A stretch of 64,000 nt of DNA from Emmonsiellopsis sp. PD_33 (Eukaryota; Ascomycota; Eurotiomycetes; Onygenales; Ajellomycetaceae). This document shows positions 1 through 10,752 of this stretch, one piece after another (positions within the stretch are counted from its first letter, which is position 1; each line of letters opens with the position of its first letter). The stretch covers positions 18,949 through 82,948 of the forward strand of contig JANTQF010000147.1 of assembly GCA_032988165.1 (NCBI GenBank), written 5' to 3'. A program made the translations under genes and the position numbers. A model generated the notes under the pieces. That model had not been told where the DNA came from and did not search any database. It saw nothing but the letters and a program-made list of their open reading frames with translations.

Positions 1-1172
1 CAAATTAACCTCCCCGCTCCCGCGTTCCAGCGGCGCCTTCTGCCCTTCGCCCTCTTTCCACCCGATCATGAATATCATCCTGAACGTAGCGGGTATTCCC
101 TCCTGCCCCTCCTCCCCATGAAGCTCCTTATATATAGCATCACAAGCCAACAAGACGTCCCTCGATATGGGACCCGCCTCACGTCTCCGAATCGCATTCC
201 CCTCCCCCATCGCCTGCAGATCCGTCATCAGCGCAAACGTATCCGGGTACTCCACCACAATATCTTCTACATCAACCGTAAGCAGCTTAAAGCCCGCTTT
301 CGTGAGTAGCCCACCTACATCGCGCACGTCGGCCAACGGCGAGATGTGCGGGCTAACGCCTCCACGCCGTTCTAGATCCGCTAGCTGTAACGAAGTGCGG
401 AGCTCGAATAGGGTGTCTCCGCCAAACATTGCCGCAATGAATGGGGCATCTGGTTTTAAGATCGTGTTCACTTGGGATAGGAGGGAGGGCAGGTCGTTTA
501 TCCAGTGGATGGAGAGGGAGGAAAGGACTGCGTCGAAGGTGTTCGGTTCGAAGGGGAGGGATTCGAGGTTTGGGACGACCTGGCGCGTGATGTCTATCTG
601 CTTGTTGAAAGGCTGGTCTTCGTCGCGGAAGAGGAGGGAGTAGGATTCGTCAATGCAAGTGAGTTTTGATATCCGGCTTGCCAGGGATTCGGCGGGGAGA
701 GAGGTTGTTGGGGGCGGTTGATCTTGCTGCGGCGATTGTTGCCCGTCTTCCCCTTCTGCTGGATGTTGTTCAGGGGGTGGAATTGGCAATGTGAGTGCTT
801 TTGCGATGTTGCAGCTGTTTGCGCCGAGATCGAGGACGTTGGGGAAGCGTCGGTTGATATCCTGTCCAACACCACATATAGGTCAGCAATTGAGTCGATC
901 CCGTTGAATATATCAATCCAATAGAGACAGTAGAGTCGATTTCGTACCAGCAGCCGTTCACTCAGCCGGAATGCGACTTCATCTTTCAGGTAGTCCACCT
1001 TGCGGGCCAGCTCAACATTCCTGCCCGCACGCTCCTTTTGTAACCATTTCGTCTGGCGATTGAACACTTCTAGCGTTGGAGCGCCTGGAGATTGAACGGC
1101 ATAGCTTCTTCTAACTGTACATATCTGCTGTCGGAATAGGGAGGGCTTCGGGAGGGATGGGCGCATAGACAT
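1..1172 (-). CDS. NDUFAF5-like mitochondrial complex I assembly methyltransferase (3' end outside window)
   Basis: Class I SAM-dependent methyltransferase-fold protein of the NDUFAF5 family, known to act in the mitochondrial matrix in early assembly of respiratory complex I. Two exons are visible: 948-1172 and 1-861, joined across an 86-bp intron (862-947, GTACGA...ACAG). The start at 1170-1172 gives a basic, Ser/Arg-rich presequence followed by the family opening EVFNRQTKWLQKERAG. The SAM-binding motif I is VLDLGANSCNIAKAL just after the intron. FDAVLSSLSIHWINDLP and the FGGDTLFELRTSLQ segment are also typical of the family. A low-complexity Pro/Gln insert follows motif I. The frame is open to base 1, so the last residues and the stop lie outside the window. 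The family is clear; whether it hydroxylates or methylates cannot be told from sequence. Confidence 0.9.
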
Positions 1173-1841
1173 TGTATGGGATTTGGTTTTTTTTTATTTC
1201 GCGGACAGAATCTTCACGGAAGCATCGCGCAGCCGGTGTGCACAGAAAAGGTCATAAAGAGAGATGCCTAGCTTCTCTCCGTGAATAGGAACGATTGTAT
1301 GGTGTTTCTCTGCAAAGAAAGAGAAAATAAGCAAAAATGGATTGGTCAGAGCGGCTGGTTGTTGGTGACGTCGACGGCGGGAAATTGCAGACAACCTTCT
1401 CAACGTCAACTTCAACCTCGCCCGTCTCCAGCCCGCAAAGACCTCTCCACTGTGCGGTATCTCCAGCACCCAGCCCTGAAATTCCAAATGTGAGGACAGG
1501 TATTTACACAAAGACATCGCCTGTACAGTTCCTAGAGAGGTCATTTATCCAACATTGCGGCAATCTCAGGCCTACACCGCGCTCCGAAGAACAGGAGCCA
1601 TCCTTGCTCCCCTCTCTGGTCAAGCCTTCGCAAGTCATATTGACCGGTACTTATATTGAAGCGGACAAGATATACGCATTGCTACACGCGGAATTGACTC
1701 CGCATAACGTCTCTCGATTGTAGGTGCGCGACCTCGCGTGCGCCAGTCAACCCGTCCTCCTGTCCAGCTCCGGCACATCCCAAAGCATGAAATAGCACCG
1801 CAAGCTCTTTTTCGAAGCTTTATATCTTGGATCTTCCGACC
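1173..1841. promoter_or_regulatory. Divergent intergenic region with an unassigned 128-codon ORF
   Basis: This stretch lies between the starts of the NDUFAF5-like gene (-) and the dynactin p62 gene (+), so it should hold both promoters and 5' leaders. It contains an open frame on the + strand at 1337-1723 (128 codons, ending in a peroxisome-like SRL tail) and an overlapping minus-strand frame at 1194-1544. I recognise neither. Both are short and mutually overlapping, so they may be chance frames in leader sequence. A CT-rich tract and no obvious TATA element are seen. Confidence 0.4.
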
Positions 1842-3739
1842 ATGGCTCGCCCGTTTCCCTACACATTTATATCCTGTCCCTGTGCGGAGACGTCGCCGAA
1901 TCCCACCCCCTCCAACAACCGCCTATCGAGAGACCTCTCGAATCTCACGTTAAACAACAACCAGGAAGCCCTTGACGCGGACGACGAGGGACGAACCTTT
2001 GACCCCAGGTCTCCTCGGGCGAACTACTCTCTTTACCCTCCAGAACACCTTTTGTACTGTGAGGATTGTCACCAGATTAAATGTCCGAGATGCATTACGG
2101 AGGAGATTGTGTGCTGGTATTGTCCAAACTGCTTGTTTGAAACACCAAGCAGTATGGTTAGGAGTGAGGGGAACCGGTATAATCTATATAATATCGGTGT
2201 GGGAAACGAGAGACTGACATATGACATAGGTGTGCGCGCAATTGCTTTAATTGTCCCATATGTACCTCCCCCCTCGCCGTAACAACCCTTGGCAATGGGG
2301 AAAATGGCGGGACACAAAATGGGCCCTGGATACTGGCATGCGGGTACTGTATGTGGACAACACTTGACATCGGGATTAAATTCGACAAACCAACAAATAT
2401 CCGCACTCAGCTATCCGCATTATGCAATGGCCAGAGTCGCAACGCCCCCGAGGTCAAGTCACCTTTGTCAAATCTCACCTCTCCGGATGATGTAACTTCT
2501 ACTTCCCAAGAAGAAAAGCTAGCCGGCGCGCCCTTTTCAGAAGAACAACCGGCCATGGACATTGAATCCCGATTCACTGCCCTAAAAAACTTCTACAGGG
2601 CACAGATATCAGAAACCTCCGCCTCTCCCGCAGACCCTCTAATGGGCCCCGAACTAGGCGGTTTTTACTCCTCTCCCAGCGCCCTAAACCGCATCATGTC
2701 CCTCTACACTGCCGGAATCGGCAACCTACACAGCGCTGGCAGCAAAAAACCCAAATCAAAACCCCCCGTCATGCGTGAGGCCCTCACACCATCTGAAGGC
2801 CTGCACATCCCCGACCCAACTACCGAACTATCAATAATCAACAAAATGGCCTCTCCCGCCTGCGGCTGGGATGGTCTAGCTTCCACGGAGCAAAAATCCT
2901 CCCAACCCCCAACCACCCGCTTCGTCGACGAGCTGCGCCCCCTCCCCGTCCTCCTCCGCACCAAGCGCTCAAAACGCTGCAAGGCCTGCAAACACATCCT
3001 CGTCAAGCCAGAATTCAAACCACAATCCACCCGCTTCCGCATCCGGCTTATTGCTCTCAGCTACATCCCACTAACAGTCATTCGACCACTATCCACCTTC
3101 CCACCCCCATCATCGGCTACGCCCGTAAATCTCGACGCTCTCGACCCCCGCAAACCAATCCAGTTCCTTCTCACGCTGAAAAACCACATGTTCGACCCCA
3201 TCCGCGTCACGCTGGCGACGCCCTCGCGGACTCCCGGACGCGTCGCGACGAAGGTCACCATGCTCTGTCCGCAGTTTGAGGTTGGGGCGAATAGTGATGT
3301 GTGGGACGAGGCGCTGTCGATGGGCGCGGGGGACCCTAGGTCGTCGAGGTCTGGGATGGAGAGGGTTGCAGAGGCGGGGAAGATTTGGGATCGGGGAAGG
3401 AATTGGACGACGGTGGCGATGGAGGTTGTGCCGGGGTCATTGGAAGAGTTGGTAAGGGAGGGGGGTTGGGATAGGGGCGAGGATAGTCAGAGTGACAGTG
3501 GGAGTGAGAGGGGTGGGGATAGGGGTAGGGATGAGAATGGTGATGGAGAGCTTGAGGAGGACGAAGACGTGCTTGAGATTCCGGTGTTTGTGCGTGTGGA
3601 GTGGGAGGCGGAGGGGGCCGCGGAGGAGTTATCTATTCGGCCCGATGCGAAGAGGCAGGAGGCTGAGATGGTAAAGAGGGAGTTGGCATATTGGATGGTG
3701 CTGGGGGTTGGGAGGGTTAAGAGGGGTGGTGTGCGTTGA
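1842..3739 (+). CDS. Dynactin subunit 4 (p62 family)
   Basis: p62 subunit of the dynactin pointed-end complex, the cofactor of cytoplasmic dynein. Two exons, 1842-2176 and 2230-3739, flank a 53-bp intron (2177-2229), giving about 614 residues. I chose the ATG at 1842 (context ACCATGG, protein MARPFPYTF) over the in-frame one at 1827. The N-terminal half carries the family's paired-cysteine zinc modules: CEDCHQIKCPRC (C73-C84), CWYCPNC (C91-C97), CARNCFNCPIC (C113-C123, completed by the splice), ACGYC, and later KRCKACKHILVKPE. The C-terminal half is the family beta-rich region, with an acidic Gly/Asp/Glu-rich linker before the last 60 residues. It converges with the eS7 gene downstream. Codon use shifts from C-ending to G-ending codons near 3250 but the frame stays intact. 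Confidence 0.93.
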
Positions 3740-4938
3740 AGTGTTGTTTTATTAAGTGGTTGATTCATGCCGGGACTGGTTTGGCTAATTAATGTACGAG
3801 CGGACTTCTGGGGAGGATTGATGATGTGTTTTGTTGTTTTGTTTGGTATTTATTTAGATAGATCCATACCCCCTTTATTTCCCCGTTGACTTCTTTCCCT
3901 GTAGAAGGTGTTGTCATTTCTAATTTTGTCATTAACCTGATTACTGCATATATATCCATGATTTTGAAAGCCCTTCTGTAGAATCCCACCTCGTCGCGCT
4001 AATCCCCTTTCTTTTCTTTTCTTTTCTTTCCTTGCTTTTCATTTATTCGCAGACCGATACCACGTGTAGAGCAGTCAGCGTGCCAGGCATTTCCACCATC
4101 TTCTACCAATCTGTGCAATAATCGTCCTTCCTGCCGGAATGGATAGAATAGAAAACGGCATCAAGCATTTGAGTTGATGCTCTCCCCGCCTGGCTTCCTT
4201 GCTTCACCTTTTTTTTTTTTTTAGTTAGAAACTGTAGCCTTGGGAGTTGATATTAATAAAAACAAAACGAAAACGAAAATGAAAATGAAACCTAGGACTT
4301 TTGTCGACGGCATTTTGTTAGGCCCCGCTGGTCCCGCCATACATATAAGGATGTAGGTAGGTCCACGGGCAGAGAGGGAGAGAGAGACTGGGTTTCAAAC
4401 CCGCGTAGAAGGGGGATGTAAAAAGATTGGACGTGGAAAGACTGTAATGTAAGAAAGGCCTGGACTGGACTGGCCTAGGCTTGGTAACTAGGTAGTAGTT
4501 CATTTCCCTTAATTGGCTCATCAATGCGTTTTCCGTACATGTATGTATGTAGTTATGCAGAAGTAGAAACGTACAAGATAGGGGAGGGGAGAGAAACACG
4601 GCCCTAGGGAACCACAACGGAAAAGACGGAGGAAAAAACGTCGCCTTCCCATAGATGAAAAAGGGGAGGGCGGGGGGAAGAATAAATGAAAAGAGACGAC
4701 ATAATTTTCCGAATTTAACATTTTATTTCATATTTTTTTTTTCGCTTGCTTTCTCCCTAAGCCGGAAAAAAAAAAGGATGGTTCCCATTTCTCCTTCTCT
4801 CCCCTGGGACACCCCACACACCACACCACACCAACCTACCCATCACAACCCTAGGCCTCCCCCCGAACCCCCAACATTAGAAAAAAACCAAATAAAAAGA
4901 ACAGCAGAGTCAAATGAAAAACAGGGTTCGCATCCCAT
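3740..4938. other. Convergent 3' intergenic region
   Basis: 3' flanks of dynactin p62 (+) and eS7 (-). No gene is recognised. It contains a CTTTT microsatellite (about 4010-4030), a T11 run near 4211, an AAAACGAAAA-type A-rich tract (4255-4290), a GA-rich tract (4370-4390) and a CCACAC run (about 4812-4832). Short frames here are compositional. Confidence 0.6.
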
Positions 4939-5928
4939 CTAAAACTCCGTAGCGCTGCTCTGGGGGAACTCGAATCCGACACCACGGCCCGTCAATCTCC
5001 GGTAGACCTCGCCATATGCATCGAGACGGTGGTCGACACCGCCGCGCTCCTTCTCGTGCAGGATGACCTTGAGCACCTTGCTGCCGTCCTCCTTTGTCCG
5101 CAGACGCTTGCCGACGATCTCGACGGGGTAGACGATGTCGGTGAGGATGGCCTCGTGGACAGCGGTGAGAGTGCGGGAGCGCGGGCGCTTCTGGGTCTGC
5201 GAGGTGCGCGAGCGGGCGGAGCGCTTGGGGCGGGGCAGGATGCGGCGGGAGGCGAGGATCAGGACGTGGCGGTCGGAGAACTTCTTCTCGAGTTCGCGGG
5301 TGAGGCTGTTGGGTGGGTTGGGTTTAGTTGTTGTATCTTAAATGGTTTGTTCGGGGATTATGGATGGTTGCGAATTGTTGGTAGGTGGAATTGGGGGCTG
5401 CATACCGTTGCTGGATCTTGTGGAAGCCCTGGAGGAGAGGGACTGGGACGAAGATCACGATGGCCTTCTTGCCGTGGCCGACCTCGATCTATATCATTGG
5501 GACAAAAAAAAATCAGCATGTCGGGTCCTTGATGGCATGATTCCGCAAAAGCTCCCCAAATCATTGAAGCAAGATATGTTCCCCGGCATCTCGTAACAGC
5601 TCTCCCCTATCTTCCGCAACATGTAATATCCCTTATTTATTCGACGATTCCTCCTCTTCCCACAAATCCCATTTGCGGTCTCCAATTCGATATCAAAATT
5701 CCTCCCCAACCCCGCACAAACACCACTCCCCGAAAGCACCTCCTCAATGCGAATCAATAATCAATTCCTTACCTCACGGGCAGACACGAACTGCAACGGT
5801 CTCAAGGAAGCCTTGAGGTCGGGGGTGTTGGTCTCCAGGTCCGAGAGAGCACCAGCAAGCGAGGCCTCGAGCTCGGAGGGATTCTGCCGCGAAGGGCTGT
5901 TGGGGGCGATCTTGTTGAGGGAAGCCAT
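4939..5928 (-). CDS. 40S ribosomal protein S7 (eS7)
   Basis: Small-subunit ribosomal protein eS7, a component of the 40S body that also contributes to pre-rRNA processing. Three exons on the minus strand, 5773-5928, 5406-5488 and 4939-5305, are split by introns of 284 bp (5489-5772) and 100 bp (5306-5405). They give 201 residues, the usual length. The sequence begins MASLNKIAPN and continues with [57 protein letters not shown] and DIVYPVEIVGKRLR, all conserved. The long first intron close to the start is common in fungal ribosomal protein genes. All three junctions keep frame. The stop is TAG at 4939-4941. Confidence 0.96.
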
Positions 5929-6729
5929 GGTGTGCTGGAGGGGGGCAAGACAAGAAGAGGGCTTCTCGCTGGCTTTTCTTCCGTTGTCGTCGTGCGGTGG
6001 TCGGGGTGCGAGAGGAAGAGATGGGCGGTCGTCGTCGTCGGGGAGAGGCTGAAGCTGGGACGGGCCTTTCTCGCCTAGCAGAAACTGTGCGATTTTCGCG
6101 GGCTGTGGGCGCCGGCCTTGGCGCCTCGCTTAGCCCTGCGCTTGGCCTGCTGCGGCTAGCGTGTTGCCGCTTGCGGACTAGCGCCGTCCCGTGACTCTGC
6201 CCGCCCTGGAACACCAGCTTCATACCTACTTATCAACATCGCATCTCAGGGGCTGCAGTAATTGTCAGAATTTTCATCTTTGATGTATTGTATTGCATTG
6301 TATTTTGTTATATATCTCTACCTATGAGAGCCTCTTTCCTGCCCTCCCATCCCTCGTCTTTTTTTTCCTTTTATGTCTGGCACAAAAACAAACACTTGAA
6401 CAGAGCGAAATTTAGACAGCTGCCTTTGCAATACGATTAACCAACCACCAAACAAACAAATAAATAAATAATCAGTACATGACCCAAGAATCCAGAATAA
6501 AGTATAAAACTCCCAAACCCCTTCGCTATGCATCAAACGCTCTAAGGCAAAGCAAGCAAACGACAAATCCTCCATGTAATATCAAAGGCCAAAATAAGAA
6601 AACATGCGAGAAAAATAATGGTACAGGTGGGCAGGAGCAGGGGAAAATTGTCTATATAGCACCGGAATGCTTGTATGTATATGCTGTGCGAAGGAAAAGA
6701 AACAAAAAGCGTACAATCTCCAACAAGTC
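5929..6729. promoter_or_regulatory. eS7 promoter and 3' flank of the Ca2+-ATPase gene
   Basis: Upstream region of eS7 (-) and downstream region of the ATPase gene (-). A GC-rich stretch at 6060-6200 has inverted-repeat-like GGCGCCGGCC and CTTGGCGCC pieces. On the minus strand at 6181-6200 lies AGAGTCACGGGACGGC, which resembles the HomolD-type AGTCAC box of fungal ribosomal-protein promoters, about 260 bp before the ATG. The element is suggested by resemblance only. The remainder is AT-rich 3' sequence with T-runs. Confidence 0.4.
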
Positions 6730-9700
6730 TTAGCTGATCGTGATAGCAGGCACATCGGCTGTTTCACGTTTGACCTCGGGGGCGCCACCTTGAGAATGCG
6801 AAGGTGCGGCGGGAGTAGTAGGCGCAGCTTCCTCATCAACAGCTGTATCCTTACCCTTGCCCTTCGAAAACATGCGAGAGAAGAACCGGCCGATGGGCGA
6901 GAAGACGAAGCTAAATCCCTTAATGATAGGATTAAAGATTGCAGAGATGACGGTGACAGCGAGGTCCATGACGACCTTGAACCACCTATCGGGGAAGCAG
7001 CGGATCACGACGGCGAAGGGGATGCAGAAGATGGCGCAGAGGATACAAATAGCCCACTGCACGCCGTCGATGCGGGTGACGGAGAGCGCGGTGCTGCCGA
7101 CGAAGATGATCAAGACCTGCCCACCGACCATGAGACAGTTGATACCGATGAACCAGTAATTCTTCAGAATGCCCTCGAAGATGTTGAAGCCATTGTCAAG
7201 TCGGCGGTTGTTAAATTCGTTGAAGATCTGCATCCAGACGAAGGTGTTGAAAACGATAGTGTCGAGTTGTAATTTGACGTTGCTGTCTGAGACGTCGTAA
7301 TTGAGGATGCGGGCGCCAGCGAAGTAGAGGGTGTAGGTTACGATGAGCTGATAGATACTTTGGCCGATTATCATTTTCCACATTGTGGTTGTGAAGAGGG
7401 AAGCGTTTTTTGGGGTGGGTTTCCGATCGAGAATCTTTTCGGTGGGGGCATCGGTAGCACTATTAAAATTGCGTTAGACGTCGCAGTCTTTTTGACGAGT
7501 GAAGGGAATTTACTTACAGCGCCAATGCAGCGAATGTGTCCATGATGAGGTTGACCCAGAGCAACTGTACTGCGCTCAGAACACTCTCGCCATTCGGATC
7601 GGAAACCGACGACACAAATGTGATGCAAACAGCAGTAATGTTGACAGTGATTTGGAACTGACAAAAAGTTAGCTTTTTTCTCTCTTTAAAAATAGGGGAA
7701 TAACCAACCTGAAGAAACTTTGCAACGGCGTCGTTCACTGCTCTCCCCCAGGAGATAGCCGTGACAATGGACTTGAAGTTGTCATCCAGGAGAATAATCG
7801 AACTAGCTTCTTTCGCAACCTCTGTACCGGCAATTCCCATGGAGAATCCCACATCGGCGGTCTTGAGGGCTGGGCCGTCATTGGTTCCGTCTCCAGTAAC
7901 AGCTACAGTCTCACCAAGATGCTTAAGTCGGGCTACTAAGATTCGCTTGTCTTCGGGAGATGAACGAGCCAGGACTTGCAGGTTGGGCAGAATCCGGTCG
8001 AGTTCATCCTCTGGGAGTTGACGAAATTTAGGTCCTTCCATTGCGATGCCGTCTGCGGTTTTGATGCCGCACTCTGTGGCAATTGCAACAGCAGTAGTGA
8101 TATTATCACCTACCAAAGAGTTAGTTATTGATGAAATAAGCAAGTAGGAATATTTAAAACAAACCTGTAACCATCTTCACGGCGACTCCGGCCTTGTTAC
8201 ATCTCTGAATGGCATCAGGAACCTCAGGCCTCAAGGGATCTTGGATACCCACGACGCCAACCCAATTCATATTGTGAAATATATCTTCAAAGTCGGCCAT
8301 AGTCTTGTCGTCTTCCATGGTTTTGGCGCCGGCTGGTGGCCATGACTCGAAATCCTTGTACACCATGCCGATGCTTCGAAGCGAACGCTTGGCGTATGAG
8401 TTGATAGTTTGTAGCGCATAGTTCTGCGATTGTTCCGAGAGTGGCTCAAGCGTCAATCCATTTTCCGAGAGCTCTGCAATCACGTTGGTTGCCTTGGAGA
8501 GCATGATTTCCGCAGCACCCTTGACGAGAAGTCGATATTCCCCGGAGTGTTGGCGGAAAACGACGCCCATGCACTTGCGTGCAGAGTCGAAGGGAATAAG
8601 CTGGACAGCCTCGAAGTTTGAGCGCTCTTCAGTAAGCTTCATGCCAAGATGTTTGTGAGCCAGGTTGAGCATGGCCACTTCAGTTTTGCTGCCGACAAAG
8701 GTAAATTGACCATTTTCTTCGCCCTCAAATGCCGTCGAGTTGAGAGCAATGCTCTTAACCACCAAATCTTTGGCCGCAGAAGATAGACCGTTGAGCTTCT
8801 CCGAGATGTTTGAAGATCGTTCGCCATCGTCGGTGACCTGATCGAAACTGTCCTTGAGGCCAAGAGTCCCTGCTACTACTGTCATCTTATTCTGGGTAAG
8901 AGTGCCAGTTTTGTCGGAGCAAATCACAGTTGCATTGCCCATTGTTTCGCAAGCACGCAGGATACGAACAAGATTGTTCTCCTTGACCATACGAGTTGTT
9001 GCAAATGCGAGGGCCAAAGTAACGGCCAGCGGGAGGCCCTCTAGTAATCGATGTCAGATGAATGAAATAAATAATTCAATACGCGAAGTGCTTACCTGGG
9101 ATAGCAACGACAATGACTGTTACAGCCACAATCAGGATATGAAGAAACTCCTTTCCCTTAGCCGCAGGGCTCCCCGGATTGTTAGGGAGATCGACCAAAA
9201 ATCGGATAAAAACGACCGTAAACAGAGTGACAGCCGCGCTGAAGTGATGATTAGTTAAACGTCGCACAGCTAGAGAAGCAGGAATACTTACGCTGTTCCT
9301 AAGCCTCCGATCCAATTTGCCAGTTTTCCCAGCTTAACCTGAAGCGGCGTGGGATCGTTGGGAGTTTGCAGCGAGATCATGATTTTGCCATAGGTAGAAT
9401 TGGGTCCGACGCTCGTGACAAGGTAGGTGCCAACTCCTTCGAGGACCTTGCTTCCGGAGATGACAAATGGATCGAGCTTCTTGGTGGCGGTACCGTCCAT
9501 CATGCGTTGCCAAACCTCCTGCCCGGCTGTTTTCTTCATCTGGTCTGATTCTCCGGTGGCGGATGATTCGTCGCATTTGACACCATGGCCAGAGAGGAAA
9601 ACGCCGTCTGCTGGGATGGCATCGCCAGGTTCCATATGCAAAATATCGCCGACAGTAATATCGAAGATTGAAATCATAACAGATTTCCCAGAGCGGATGG

Positions 9701-10752
9701 CTTTGACTTGGCGATCGTCTTTCTGTTATTTTGTTAGTAGATGCAAATGGCAACATCGGATGAACGCGCACAAACCCTTTTGTTCAATTTCAGGAATTGC
9801 CTCTCTTTCTGCCAGTCATTTGCTGCAGTAACGAAAGTCACTATCAGAATAGCCACGATAATCGCAACTCCTTCGATCCATTCCACTTTTGATCCCCCAT
9901 CAAATGTCTCATAAAGGCCAAGAGCCAGAGAGACCACAGCAGCAATCGTGAGCAGTATAATGATTTTGTCATTATAGGCTCTCCACAGCAGGATGAGGAA
10001 CCCATCTGCCTGTCTTTCAGGCAGCCTGTTAGACTCAAACACGCGGATCCGATCCGTGAACTGAGATTTTCCCGTGGGTTGGGGACCGCTTGGGACTTGC
10101 GTCAGTTCATGTTTCGATTCTGGGTACTTTTCCCATGCTTGTTTAGTTGCTTCGTCGAAACTGACGGCTCCTTCTAGTCTGTTTTCGTCTATCGATAACC
10201 CAGCGGTCAAGTCTGTTCTCAGCCCTCGTGCTAAGCCCCGAAGACCGCCTAAAGCTCTGAATGCAGCGAGCGATTTGGGGTTTAGCATCTTATTCAGCTG
10301 ACCAGGGGAAAAGGCAAATGGATTGTTTTCCACTTGAAAGTCCTTTTCGTTTCTCTGGTCAGGTTTGAGGGCCTCCGACAAGGGCACATCGTCATAGTCC
10401 CCATTTTCCAGACCCGTGTTGGCTGTCGAGTCAGCCCGGGGTCTCAAGGTCTCTGATTTTGAAATAAATGAATCGGAACGTGAGCGGGTCTCTAAGTTGG
10501 AAATAAATGACCCGGAACGTGAGCGTAGAGTCTCTCCATCGATAGAGTTGGGACTGTTGGGAGCAAGGAGTGAGCTATCATTGCGGGATGTCGGTCGACC
10601 CAGCGAGATAGCATCCTCGTTCACAGTCTCTGAAGATGATGTGTCGGATTGCTAGGGGAAATCAGCAAGGGAAGCAAGTCAAAGTTCTTGGGGGGACCTA
10701 CTAAGGTATTGACGAATATTGGTGGAGCCAGCAATCTGTTGTTGTTTGACAT
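6730..10752 (-). CDS. Vacuolar-type P2B Ca2+-transporting ATPase (PMC1 family)
   Basis: P-type Ca2+ pump of the PMCA/PMC1 class, which in fungi moves cytosolic Ca2+ into the vacuole. Eight exons on the minus strand: 10702-10752, 9776-10651, 9292-9722, 9096-9238, 8165-9040, 7709-8109, 7518-7657 and 6730-7459. The seven introns are 50-58 bp with GT...AG ends and frame is kept throughout, giving 1,215 residues. Seen: TGES in the actuator domain, PEGLP in M4 (formed across the exon 4/5 junction), the phosphorylated Asp in CSDKTGTLTQ (about D543), KGAAE in the nucleotide domain, TGDGTNDGPALK in the hinge and the M5-M10 membrane segments. The N-terminus has a Ser/Arg repeat (SRSGSFIS, then SRSDSFIS). 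Calcineurin/Crz1 control is known for the family but I could not find a convincing site upstream. Confidence 0.95.

Noticed and set aside
1194..1723. Overlapping frames 1194-1544 (-) and 1337-1723 (+) as genes
   Set aside because: No recognisable motif, opposite strands over the same bases, and the location fits a divergent promoter.
3487..3768. Ser-rich minus-strand frame at the end of the dynactin gene
   Set aside because: Antisense shadow of the acidic linker codons of the real gene.
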